This document shows positions 47,816 to 59,784 of a stretch of 64,000 bases of DNA, piece after piece. Where the stretch lies: positions 23,305,210 through 23,369,209 of the forward strand of contig CM033110.1 of assembly GCA_019321725.1 (NCBI GenBank), written 5' to 3'. The notes beneath the pieces are model-generated. The model worked only from the letters and a program-made list of their open reading frames with translations. It was not told the DNA's origin and made no database searches. Position 1 is the stretch's first letter; each line of letters begins with the position of its first letter. Source of the stretch: Paulownia fortunei (lineage: Eukaryota; Streptophyta; Magnoliopsida; Lamiales; Paulowniaceae). The translations under genes and the position numbers were made by a program.

Positions 47816-48297
47816 AAGGACAGCAGGCAACTGGTGCAGGTTGCTCATCAGGTTGGTAATAATTTTCAAAATGACCCTTCTAGTTAGCTTTGAAATAGCT
47901 GTCAATTGAAATGTAATAAATTGCCTGGTAGTAGATGCAATGTGGTAATTAATTTCAGATTTAATCATAAAGAGGTGATGGATGACTTGAATTTGAATTT
48001 AGATGCATCGGACTGTAGACTACATAAACTGTGCCATGTTTCTAATTTGCTGTCTAGTAATTAGAAGTCTTAACCAAAACCTCTTGCTGATCGATCTCGT
48101 TCAATATAATTGTTTTCTGACTAAATAAATGTAAGTTATGTTTTTATGCTTTGGAGTATATAAAACCTCTGTTGATTCCAAAATCCTTTGTCTTAAATGA
48201 ATTAAAACCTCTTGTAAACTCTTTTCTCTCTTATTTGCAGCTTATATCTTTGTCTGGAAGCGGTGGTAGTACTGTGCACTCTGCCGAGGAAATTTGA
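47816..48297 (+). other. Probable lost C-terminal coding segment of the coiled-coil gene
   Basis: In frame after the stop, the sequence reads KDSRQLVQVAHQ to a donor CAG|GTTGGT (exon end about 47851). It then continues after TTGCAG at 48241 as LISLSGSGGSTVHSAEEI with a TGA at 48295-48297. The join DSRQLVQVAHQLISLS has the look of a conserved tail. In this haplotype it would be 3' UTR. Confidence 0.5.
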
Positions 48298-50718
48298 AAT
48301 TGATGAGCCCCTGGACAAAAACCAAGAGATATTATGTATGTATCCCCTGATACACTCACACAAGCTGCAATTCAAGAAACAGCCTGATATTCCTATTTAT
48401 GATATGTTATCCGAGTCATGTAATCATTTCTATGTAATTCTCATATCTTTCTGAGTAAAGTTTGAGGTGGCACTAACAATTTTACCTTAAAATTTTTCTT
48501 CCATTTTCTTATGGTGGAAATCTCTCACTCAATTATGTGTCTGTGTTGGTGGTGGGGTGAGGTATATATACATATGGGTGCTTTATCATTAAGCAAAATA
48601 GCATGCTGGAGCTGAGAAACTCAGTAGAATGTCATTTGATAACAACATAGCTAAACTGTACGGTGCTGGCTTGCTCTTTCCAGCCAAACTATTAACTAAG
48701 TGAAACATCATTGCATAAAAATTCAGCACTCACATGGCGAGATGTAGGTTCAACTTTCCAAGTCTCGACTTTCTTCGTGGATATCAAGCTTGCTAGACCC
48801 TGTTAAAACCAGATTGTTTTGTATAATGAACATTGTTCAATTTGTTGCTTTTTACCCAGGCTATTGCCTGTACTTGAAAACATGAACTTGCTTGACTTTG
48901 GTGCCTTATCATGCTAAATGTTTCTCTGAAAGAATCCATTACACTGCTGGCATTTCCAGGATCCCTCATCCACGAATTATCAAAGATAAAAACTAAACAA
49001 TAAGAGGGATGATGGGGCTGGGACTATTTGAAGCTAATTCCTCCAAAGGCCATTGGATCACATGTTAATTAACATGTGTCATTTGATAATAACATAGCTA
49101 AACTATACAGTGCTGGCTTGCTCTTTCCAGCCAAACTATTAACTAAGTGAAACGTCATTGCATAAAAATTCAGCACTCACATGGCGAGATGTAGGTTCAA
49201 CTTTCCAAGTCTCGACTTTCTTCGTGGATATCAAGCTTGCTAGACCCTGTTAAAACCAGATTGTTTTGGTATAATGAACATTGTTCAATTTGTTGCTTTT
49301 TACCCAGGCTATTGCCTGTACTTGAAAACATGAACTTGCTTGACTTTGGTGCCTTATCATGCTAAATGTTTCCTCTGAAAGAATCCATTACACTGCTGGC
49401 ATTTCCAGGATCCCTCATCCACGAATTATCAAAGATAAAAACTAAACAATAAGAGGGATGATGGGGCTGGGACTATTTGAAGCTAATTCCTCCAAAGGCC
49501 ATTGGATCACATGTTAATTAAGGAATACTTCCCTTAGGCTGCAAGGGAGGGAATCTGAGATCAAAAATTTTAAGGATTAAATCATGGACTTTTTGAAATT
49601 TAGCCACAATCCTTTTTCTCCAAAACTTTTCAATTGACCACATACAAACCAAGTTACTTGCCCAAGAACGAAAAAGCAAAAAGTAAAGGGAAAAGAAGAG
49701 AAGGCTATTAAGCATTTGGTAAATATGTGTGGGCTCAGTAAGTAGCATCAGCGTGCATTCATGTCCTCCACCCGGCAAAAAATTGCACAATTTTTCTGTT
49801 AAGTCAGCTTTGAAACTCAGGCAAAAAGCATGCGGTCTTGATTGAATATTGAATACCCCAACACCAAACTCCCCAATGTCTCATTACCAATCAATACTTG
49901 CCTCTTTTTGTTCTCTCAAAAATAATAGTTCAGAGCTATAAGTTTTTCAAATTGTTTTTTAATGTTAGTATCATTGAACTAATCGGATGTTACACTACAA
50001 ATGTAATTTTGAATGACGGATTTTAGTGAAAAAAACACTGAAAAAGTATTTTGTTTTGTAAAATAAAAGATGAACTTAGTGTACAATTGCAGAAAATGTT
50101 AAAATCTCTGCATTTTGGGGTTCCTCTAGGTTTTCATGCCTGCATCGGACCCGAAATAATGAATGATGGCATCTCTTCTTCATTCTTGTGGTGAATTTAT
50201 CAGCATAGATTAGTGTTGCTAATTATTTTTTTTGGTAACTTTTCACTTAGTAACAAATTGATTACCAATAGATGACGAAGTGAACTACATATCATCAACT
50301 AGCAAAATTTGTAGTGTACTATCATTAAACTAAAGGGAATTCAGAGTGTGACATAAGAATATAGCACTTTAACATGCTAAAAGCCGGTGCACGCCTCAAA
50401 TCGAAGCCTGAAAAAATATTAAGTTGGAAGCAATGATAAGGTTGTGCACTGATACTGCAACTATATAACGAGAATGTCTTCTTGTCCCTCTCATTCGTCA
50501 CGTCATCTGATCATTACAACTCCTGCAACCCATATTCTTTTTGGCCCCCAGCTACAGTATAAAAAGATAGCTCAATGGTTCTCAAGTTTCAAGCAGCCAA
50601 AATATCATTGTCTATGATTTCTGCCTCTATAAAAGGCCTTGACATTGGCCACTCTCTTAGCATGCTCAAATTTTTCACACTCAATTTTCCCAATTAGGAG
50701 TTTTGTGTCTGTGTGTAA
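48298..50718. other. Intergenic with a large tandem duplication
   Basis: No gene. Contains the 447-bp tandem pair annotated separately. Near the right end TATAAAAG (50628-50635) lies about 84 bp before the next ATG and is its likely TATA box. Confidence 0.5.
48631..49521. repeat. 447-bp tandem duplication, recent
   Basis: A block beginning GTCATTTGATAA at 48631 is repeated at 49078 and runs to about 49521. Only a few substitutions and two single-base indels separate the copies (for example TTTTGTATA versus TTTTGGTATA), so identity is very high. No gene lies within the unit. The junction contains TTAATTAA. Confidence 0.93.
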
Positions 50719-51249
50719 ATGGCGGGAGGCGAGAGGGGAGAAGATCAATTAAAAGCAGTCAGCTTTGCAGCTGGAACGGCTGCGTGCATGGCGTGCATTG
50801 AACGTGCAGTCATGGTTTCTGTGTTCGTGCATTGGCGTGTGTGGGCGTTCCTTGCCCTGAACCTCTTGCTGTTAGCTATTCTCTTCACCTCTAAATCCAG
50901 ACTCCCATCGAACGAGATTGATGGAGAAGATGGTGCTAATGATTCAGAGTTAAAGAGGAAGAAGAGAAGGCAAGAATGTAGCCAACTGGTTTCGACTAAT
51001 GGTGGTGGTGAGATGCCGAAGTTGCCCGAGTGTGGAGACGGTGTGGAGCACGAAATGAAGAAGGCAGGAGATTATGGAAAGAAAGAAGATTATGATCAGC
51101 TTTCGAAGGAGGAATTGAACCAGAGAGTGGAGGCCTTCATTGCTATGTTTAGGCAGCATTTGGTTTCTGATGCAAAGGGTAAGAGTTATGGACTACAAGT
51201 ATCGATGGCATCAAATCAAGTGAATTCTCCTCAATGTTTATCTTTTTAA
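50719..51249 (+). CDS. Small single-pass membrane protein with DUF761-like C-terminal motif
   Basis: An intronless frame of 176 residues. A hydrophobic segment at about 41-57 (VWAFLALNLLLLAILF) predicts one membrane span. Then comes an acidic and Lys-rich linker and the conserved motif SKEELNQRVEAFIAMFRQHL, which resembles the DUF761 C-terminus (LNxRVExFIAxF) found in plant DUF4408/DUF761 proteins, including cotton fibre-expressed proteins. Their function is largely unknown; several respond to stress or affect growth when overexpressed. A TATA box at 50628-50635 and a plausible 50-60 nt leader support this start. About 20 residues after the motif are variable. Confidence 0.8.
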   Translation: MAGGERGEDQLKAVSFAAGTAACMACIERAVMVSVFVHWRVWAFLALNLLLLAILFTSKSRLPSNEIDGEDGANDSELKRKKRRQECSQLVSTNGGGEMPKLPECGDGVEHEMKKAGDYGKKEDYDQLSKEELNQRVEAFIAMFRQHLVSDAKGKSYGLQVSMASNQVNSPQCLSF

Positions 51250-53740
51250 CACAGTAACGAGTATATTGACAAGTGAAGGGATGGATATTCAAGTAATTAA
51301 CTCCATAACTTGCAGACTTTGGGCATCATGGTGGTTCTTCCAAGTCAAACATCACTTTCTTGAAGTCAATTTGATATGTTTTGAGACTTACATTTGAATG
51401 GAAGACCTATCATGAGCCCAATACCTCAGTTGTTCAGGGAGAGTCATTCTTTTTGTTAAAATTAGTTTGGAGTTTTTGTTGGGATGATTATGGAATCCAT
51501 TTTTTGCTATACTTGGTAACAGAAGATTGTAATAGTTGTTGACTTTACCCTGCAGCAGAAAAGAAATTGGGTAAATCATTGCAGAAAATCATTGCGTTGT
51601 TTATTCATGAAAACACAACTCTTCATCTTAATATGTGTTGCATTAGGCTAAAGTAGTCCCTATTCCAAGGAAAAACAGATACTCTATTTATCCGAACAAT
51701 TCACTAAGAAATGCTGAACTTTGAGTAGATTGTGAAAGCTTAAAACTGATTTTCAAAGTGAATTCAAAAGACCCTGTTGAGAGATATCGTGGTACTCCAC
51801 AAAACTAAAAGTAATAATAATTTTAAAGAGTATGAAAATGAGAGTAGACCCACTTTAAATGAAATTTTCCCTGTTGAAGATATAGATAAGATTCTTCTGT
51901 TGGTTTCTGATTTGCCTTCTTCTCCATCATCTTTCATATCACAAGAAAAGAAAACAGCATCAATTGTATTTTACAACTAGCTGAGTGGTGTAGAATTGGC
52001 TAACATTTGCACTTCCACAAGGTACTGCAAAACTAAATTCTCCAGCCAATTTTTCTTTTTTTTCATTTTCTCATTAATATTACCTCCAAACGACATCATA
52101 GATAGAGCTGTTCATAATGAGTGAGGTTGAAAGGTTTCTGCAAGAACTGTAATCTCATCTACCAATTGGAATGTCTCAACTTGTGAAAGCTACATCATTT
52201 AATACGTTGGGATCAATCACCTGCTCTCATTTGCAGTTTGAATAAAAAAGCAAGAGGATCCCTTCCCCTCAACTATTGGCATTCAATCATTTATACATGC
52301 ATATACAGTTTAAAAAGGGAAATGTTTGGATGTGATTTGAAAAAGTATTTTAGAAGAATGAAATGAGAATGATATATTGAAAGATATAATGTATTATTAG
52401 GAATTTTATTGGAGAACAATGTATATGTTTGGATGTGTTTTGAGAGAATGAAGCGATGAGATTATTTTGGAGAAATATAAACAATAACCTAATTTGATTA
52501 ACCTAGTTGTAGTTATTTTACCAAACTTAATATGGATAAAATTCTCCCTTAGTTTGTCAAATTAAGTTTGATTGTAAAGAGTACTAATCACTACTTTAAA
52601 TCTGCCAGAAATATGATATTACACTTATTAATTTTATTAGTAAGTCTCGATATATTTTTAGTCAGCTATTTATCATAATTGATATCTTCATACGATATTA
52701 CAGTAGTCAAAAAATAAATTACTTACATACATATATATTTATATATATATATATATATATTTGTTACAGAATAAATCTTGATTTGATATCTCTTAATTTA
52801 ATCACCATAAGAACTGCTCATATTTATTTATTATTCCAACTTGTGGGGTGTTGAGAAATACTCTCAATAATGGAGCATGTACAATAACAATAACTTCAGA
52901 TGGAATTAATCCATAGAATACAATTATAGTTTTCAATCAATAATTTGGAACACGTATACAACACTAATCATTACGCTTCGAAAAGTCAACTGCTTGAAAG
53001 CTAGGCAAATAGTCGAACCACCATCCATACATCATTAGCAGATTCCTTTGCGTGTTTTCTTAAAACCACAAAATACTGTTAAACATCCAGCTTATTGAAC
53101 AGGTAGTTGGTTGGAAAAAAGCATATTTTTTTATTTTTTTGTGAGAAATTTATAATTTCGATTGGTGACTAACAGAATTTGTTTGTTTGGTTGGGTTTTT
53201 TTTTTTTATTGGGTAGACAGAGTGGGAGGCTCTGAATTTCAAAATTCTTGACAAATTATTCTGTCAAAAGATATACATAACCTCGCCATAAGATAAAATT
53301 ATTTATGCAAGAGATAATGATGAAATACATTAGTACATAGATAAGGGTATCAATTGACTATTTAAGAATAATAATTAATATTATATAAATATCATTAGTA
53401 AAATTATTATGAAATTAGAGAAATGCTCGTATTTTTTGAAACTTTGAACTCAAAATACACTATTATTTTCACCTCGAATGGTGAGATTATGACATATCAA
53501 TATAATAGAATTATACAATATTTGGCATGAAAATCCCTAGTAAAAATTTAAATATTAAAATTTATTGAGTTTGCAAAAGAGTTCACCTAGATGGTACCTT
53601 CCTGAAAGAAAACCTCACACAAGAAGTACGTGATAAGCACCTCTAATAATCAAGACATGATGGAACCATGTGAGGTCCTAATTTGGTTCTGGACTGCACC
53701 TAAATTTCATCTAGTATGCCACCTTTGACCTTCTTCATAT

Positions 53741-53782
<42 letters not shown>

Positions 53783-53992
53783 TAACCGCTTCAGCACAAG
53801 TTGTTAAGGCTTCTTCTTTTTGTCTCTTTGGTAGTCTCTTTGTGCAGGCGAACAATACAATATTCGCTTACAGCAAAGGCCAAGTTTGATGTGCATTCGG
53901 AAGAGCGGCCAGAAATGTACAACTTCCTATCATGAAAGCCATGAGAAATTTGAAAGCCTTTTTTAACTATTTGATTGCTTTGTGATTGGGGC
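51250..53992. other. Intergenic, AT-rich
   Basis: Mostly low-complexity. The stretch 51770-51980 holds a 67-codon open frame of rather normal composition that could be a decayed coding fragment, but no family is recognised. The phrase TGTTTGGATGTG recurs at about 52324 and 52428, which may mark a small element. (AT)n lies at 52740-52760 and (CT)n at 53744-53778. Confidence 0.35.
53744..53778. repeat. (CT)n microsatellite
   Basis: A continuous CT/TC run of about 35 bp lies roughly 240 bp upstream of the 5-phosphatase start region. CT runs are common in plant 5' leaders and core promoters. Confidence 0.95.
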
Positions 53993-54018
53993 ATGGACTA
54001 TTTCTTTTTCTTGCCGTC

Positions 54019-56403
54019 ATGGAAAGAAAGCGCCGAACCTGGAGAGCAAGAAGGTTTCATCGCTGGTTTTTGAGGAAGCAAAAGAGAGCCGATCCATTTC
54101 GACTAAGTGAAATTTCAGGCATAGTACAATGATATATATCCTGTTTGCTTTTGTGCTGTAGTTTCTCTTCTGCAGCTATCTGATAATTTTAAAATTTAAA
54201 TGTACCGTCAACACCAGATGGTGGTGCAGATGAGGATGATTTCACAGATGGTTACTCGTTTCAGTCGCTGGAAATGGATCCATGCATTGCAAGCAATGAA
54301 TTGAGGTTAGTCTTCAAACGACACAATGCTAAAACATGATGGGGTCTATCTTTGTGTATCATCTTTTGTTAAGGATTGGAATTTTTATGTTTTCAGAATT
54401 TTTGTGGGTACTTGGAATGTGGCGGGAAGGTCTCCTGTGGGGAGCTTGGCTGTAGATTTGGATGAATGGCTGAATCTCAGAGATGCAGCTGACATCTATG
54501 TTCTTGGGTATGTTAAAAGTGAAACTGCGAACAATATATATGGTTTCCTATTATACCATGATATCTTTTTGATTTCCCTAAGCCAAAGCGTTATCATCCT
54601 GCAGATTCCAAGAAATTGTCCCGTTAAAGGCAACAACTGTAATTGGAGCAGAGGACCCAACAGAAGCTACGAACTGGAATCTACTAATTGGGAAAACGCT
54701 CAATGACAAATATGGATGTCCATGGTTAACACCTATGATACATCCAATCACTAATGAGAATTATTGTTATGATGGAGCTCCCGAGTCTGACAGACAACTT
54801 AGTGATAGCAACCAAACCGCAATTCCTGCAAAAAATCAATTCAGTAGGTACAAATTAATGGCAAGCAAGAAGATGGTTGGTGTCTTCATTAGTGTCTGGA
54901 TGAGAAGGGAATTGCTCAAGAAGTACAACATATCAGGTGTTAAAGTTTGTTCCGTGGCTTGTGGTATAATGGGTTATTTGGGAAACAAAGGATCAGTTTC
55001 TGTCAGCATGTCTATTGGTGGAACTAGTTTTTGCTTCATAGCTGCCCATTTAGCCTCTGGTGAGAAGAAAGGTGATGAAGGAAGAAGGAATCACCAAGTC
55101 TCGGAGATTTTTAGGAGAACCTCTTTCCCACGGCTCCCTGAGGATGGCGACAGGCTTCATCCACTAACCATCTTAGGACATGAGTAAGTTGACCTTAAAG
55201 AAAATATAGATGAATCAATCTCACAAGGAAAAATTTCAATACTTGCCATCTACATTTCTGATTTTCTTAGAATACCAAAGAAGTTATATTGAGACCAGAA
55301 GATGAATAAAAAATATCATTAGCAAGTGATCAAATTTTGAGATATGGACTTGTGAAACACTAGCCACAATCACTCGCACATCTAATGACCTGGATGGCTA
55401 GATAGGCACATGTACTTGAGTAACATTCTGAATCATGATTTTAGATACTTGCAAGAGACCCTAGCTTTTCTTTTTCAAGGAAAAGAGGAAATCAATGACC
55501 TTGATTTTTTTACTTTTTATCTATGGAAGTAAATACAGTGATTGTAAATTAATAGGAACTGTTCTTATGTAGAACAGTCGGATATTCTGGTTTGGAGATC
55601 TCAACTACAGATTATACCTAGAAGACAACTTAGCAAGGCAGTTAATAAAAGAACAAGACTGGAGAGCATTGCAGAAGTTTGATCAGTTGCGGAGGGAACT
55701 AGAACATGGCGGTGTATTCCAGGGTTGGAAAGAGGGAAACATAGAATTTGCACCCACTTATAAGTATTCTTCCTACAACTGCAACAGGTATTCAGGTGGA
55801 ATTCCAAGTAGAGCAGGAGAGAAGCAAAGAACTCCGGCATGGTAAACTTCTATCACGTCAATTTTTCTTGATGATTTTTTTTTTTTCCATTTCAATCAAC
55901 AATTGGCTTCAACTTTTAATTGCAATAGCCATTGCCAACCCATTTCTTGCCTATTTTATGCATACTTATCAGAGTGAGTATTCGTGTGTAAGTTGTTTTC
56001 TGTGTGCATGAATTTTGGGAGAAGTTTTCTATTAAGAGGAGAAAACTAATCTAGAATATATTCCTAGGACAATTATAAGGTGGTATGGTTCCCAATCGCA
56101 GGTGTGACAGGATTCTGTGGTATGGTAAAGGAGTGAGGCAACTTTCCTATTTTCGCAGTGAAAGCAAGTTTTCCGATCATCGTCCTGTATCAGCTCTTTT
56201 CTCTACTCAGACCGTAGTTAAATCTGCAAACACAAGGTGTCCCACAGACCCAACCACCATCCTCACCAGAACTCCCAGCAAAACTGTAAGTCTCCTAGTG
56301 TAACATAAAATTGTTTCTGTCAGATTGCTGATTTACATGTCTCTGAGAAAGATAAATAAACTTTAAAACATTCTTATGTAAATTGCAGCAGAGAAACGGC
56401 TAG
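54019..56403 (+). CDS. Type I inositol polyphosphate 5-phosphatase
   Basis: Firm exons: 54218-54305, 54397-54507, 54605-55183, 55578-55841, 56102-56285 and 56389-56403, all in frame. The domain starts [13 protein letters not shown] and has [43 protein letters not shown] (motif I), [11 protein letters not shown] and SDHRPV (motif II), all catalytic residues present. Type I plant 5PTases remove the 5-phosphate from soluble inositol phosphates and some also act on PtdIns(4,5)P2, tuning calcium and membrane traffic. Exon 1 is uncertain. 54019-54118 (a basic N-terminus, [12 protein letters not shown]) needs a GC donor; 53993-54053 ([11 protein letters not shown]) uses GT. Both give the required phase. 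With the first option the protein has 446 residues. Confidence 0.9.
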
Positions 56404-56879
56404 TGAAGAGGCTACATCCACATTGCTGTCATTAATTGTGAAGGATATGTAAGCTTCACCGACAAATATGCAGACTTGTATATCTGATAGACGAAGAACG
56501 ATGCAATTACCTCTATGACTGTATTGATACTGAAAAGTTTCATATAGCCCCACCCATCCCCACCAAACACAAAATTGAATAGAGTATGTGATGAGGAAAA
56601 AGAAAGGGAAAACTTAATGCATGTTGAGAGAAAATTGTAGTTTTTATTTAATGTCAGGATTTAAAATAGGAAAGATAACTCACATGTTACTATTTTGATT
56701 ATGTCAGGTCAGAGCAGCTCTACACATCCATATCCATCAAATCATCCAAGTGAAAAGCATATCAAATACAAGCAAGAAATATTAAGTCTCAACTATGCAA
56801 TACAGCATTATATAAGATTGCAAATAGCTAAGATTAAGAAATTAGAACCCAGTAATCCAGTGAAACTACTTGCAAGATG
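56404..56879. other. Intergenic between convergent genes
   Basis: 3' ends of the 5-phosphatase and of the minus-strand coiled-coil gene. No other gene is seen. Confidence 0.5.
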
Positions 56880-59332
56880 TTAGCTTCTATCACTTATCTG
56901 AAGAATTTCACCAAGTTCCTCTGAATTATCTTGATGACAGCGGGGACATAAAAATCTCTTCTGCAGCTCATCACCAAGAGCAGCACACTTTTCTTCCAGT
57001 TCTTGCGTCAGCTTGTTTCCAGTCAAGGCAAAAAATGGTCAAGGAATATAACATACATCATGCTAATGCAGAGTTATTCAGCATAGCAAAAGTATGATGA
57101 GTAATATTATCCGAGTTATTAATGAATTGTTACGAAGTGTCTAATTTCTCAAAACAGAAAAAAAAAAAAAAAAAGGGAGAAAAGAAGGCTACTGAATGGA
57201 ATCCTTAGGGTCTATCCTGACTAAGCTTGTTATTGCGAAACAACTGACAGAACCCAAGGATATCTACTCAACTCCTGCAGCTCCATGTTTTCTTTCATCA
57301 CGGACTCCAACAGCAATGCTTTCTTTTCCAAATTAATAAGCTCTTGTTCGACCTGCACAAGCTCCAGAAGTTTGTCAGATTATTAGATTATTGAGAAAAA
57401 CTTAAAACAATTCGGATACTTACATGCACATTACATGATTATAGGAGTTCTTTGTATAGATATGTCTCATTTTCTAATCAGGCATCACAACTAGTAATCT
57501 GAAAGCATCACCAGGGTTGTCAAGTATTGAGATGAACTCCTCACCTGATCATGAATCACTTGTTCAATTTTATATTGTTGTTCCTTCTGGTTAGTATGCA
57601 AGATTATCTGAGCAAGTTTATTCTCTAGAACCACTCTGGCTTGTTGAGCATCTTGCTTGTGCGCAGTTAAGGAGACTGCATTTGAATGAGTCCAAAAATA
57701 TTTAGCACAAATAAATAAAAATAATAGCTATATAAGATGAGGCTATGCAAGCCATTGAATCAGTTCTGCCTCCAAGTTATTATGAAGGTAAATGCATAAG
57801 AAAAATCGGTAGTAATAAACTTCTCACTGAGGCAATCAACATCCAGGATTACTTTCTTATCTTCCATAAATCATATTTTTGATTCTAATTCAATTTAATA
57901 ACTTTTCACTTGATGCAATCGACGAATTCCTCTTAGCTCACATGTCCTGTTCCTGCAAATATAATACATACCACCATTTAAAGTTGCTTCAGAGCAATTC
58001 TCCGCATTGAAAGTGGAGGCTAGTAACTCTTGAAATTTCCTGTGACCCAGAAAAACAATAGGAATAACTTACAAAAGTTTGAATAGGCTACACTGAATCT
58101 AAATTAGCAAGCGACAACTAGATTAATTGTTCTGCCACATTCTGATACTATGTGCCATGTCAACCAATCTATTCATATGCTATAGTATAGTACTTTGAAA
58201 TAACACAGCATAGCATAAAACTGGCCTTAAAGAAAAGAAATCTCACATACACACAATCCTCACCAAATGTACCAGCATAGTTTATATTTGCAAGAATATC
58301 TCTCTATGTAGGCAAAACTAACTCCAACCATTGATAACAAAGTAAAGTAGACCTACCTTATCTGTGCATTTAGCTCAAGCATTCTTTCAATAAATCCATC
58401 TCTGCCAAAGCAAGGGCAGTTATATATTTGAACGTAAGTTAGATCTCTACATTGACAATTGTAAGCAGTAGCTCAATTTACAGTGAAGTAAAACATATAT
58501 AAATCTTTACCGTGAGGAATTTTCTTCACTCTTCACATCATTGAAGCATATTTCACCAAAAGCAAAGTAAAAAAAAAAACATGAAACAGAAAATCTCTGA
58601 GTCCATATGATGTGCACATGAAACGAACAATGGTTGATGCACATGCAGAACAGTAGAATACACCTTGAGAGCCGCCAATTCAGAGCCAAGTTTCGATATC
58701 TCATTGTTAGTGAGAGCAATCCTCGCCTAAAACAAATTCAAGCAATAAATTGAAATAAAAAGAAATATGATCACAATTTATGGAGATGAGTTTCCGCGAA
58801 ATTCTCTTTCCTACCTAGTAATCACATTCAGGGAGAAATATTATAACTATACAACAGATTACTAGAAAAGTAACCAAATAGTCACATCTCCGCCCAAATA
58901 GGATACAACAATTCCTAAAAACGAATAAACGTCATTCCTGCCAAAATCCGAAAATTCAAGAAAATTAAACCTCTAGCGCTTTAATCGAAGCCTCATTCAT
59001 GGATAATTCAACTTCATAGCCTTTGAGCTGTTGCTCCGTCGTCTCTTTATCACGTTTTGCTTCTTCCAGCTCCGTATTTGACGAATCCAGCTCAGATCTT
59101 AGTTCTTCGATTCGTTTCTTCTGATTTACAATTCTCCGCTCTGCAAATATTTAAACCAAAATGCAAAGAAAAAAAAAATGCCAAGTCGACTGTGAAATCC
59201 TTGATTTTTTGCGAGGAAATATAAAATCAGCACTTCAATGCGAGTTGTTTTGGTTTTACCTCCTTGAGATTTTTCAGTAGTGAAGTCACGAATTAGGGTT
59301 AGGAGTTGCTTCTGTGAATCGCTTCCCGCCAT
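56880..59332 (-). CDS. Coiled-coil protein of unknown function with C-terminal CPRC motif
   Basis: Nine minus-strand exons in frame: 59332-59260, 59140-58971, 58726-58664, 58530-58511, 58401-58357, 58039-57972, 57675-57545, 57352-57254 and 57011-56880, giving 266 residues. It starts MAGSDSQKQLLTLIRDFTTE; residues 25-105 and about 150-225 are heptad-rich coiled coils (RIEELRSELDSSNTELEEAK, QELINLEKKALLLESVMKE). The last exon encodes LEEKCAALGDELQKRFLCPR, then CHQDNSEELG. Exon 4 is a 20-nt micro-exon after an unusual GAAG acceptor, but that is the first AG after a strong pyrimidine tract. If the intron after exon 8 is retained, the protein ends at 57230 instead (15-20 residue different tail). 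I recognise a conserved plant protein but no function. Triple site II motifs lie upstream. Confidence 0.8.
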
Positions 59333-59741
59333 CGAGCTCTCGAGAGGACTGTTTCGAAAACTAACGGTGTAAACAGAGAGGTGTCAACCAATTTTCCCAC
59401 ATTTATAAATCATTGGTGACTGAATATTGACCGTACGATTTTGGTGTGTAAATGTAAAATGAAAATCGACGGTGAGTAAGGCTCGTTCGTCTATTGTGGC
59501 CAAGCTATTCATTTTAGCAACCAAAAAAAGTGACATAAATAAATCTAGTAATTTCATTAAAATATCACTTGTACAACTTGGGGTGACCAAAAAAAAAAAA
59601 AAAAAGATTTCGTGGAAATTGAAAATGCAAATTGTTCAGAAAAGCATTAGTTATTTACCAATTTAGTATTTTAATATTTGATGCAGTTTATAACTTTTAT
59701 GGGCTTAAAAGTGAAGCAATCGTGGATCTTATGTTATTGGT

Positions 59742-59784
59742 AAAGCCCAAAGTGGAGTCTGGGCCATTGGGCCAGTGGGCCATG
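59742..59784 (-). promoter_or_regulatory. Site II element cluster upstream of the minus-strand coiled-coil gene
   Basis: TGGGCC occurs at 59760-59765, 59768-59773 and 59776-59781, with AGCCCA just to the left at about 59744. They lie about 430 bp upstream of the ATG at 59332. Such arrays bind TCP factors. Confidence 0.5.

Noticed and set aside
51777..51980. 67-codon plus-strand frame
   Set aside because: Composition is fairly normal, but there is no homology, no splice context and no leader; at most a decayed fragment.
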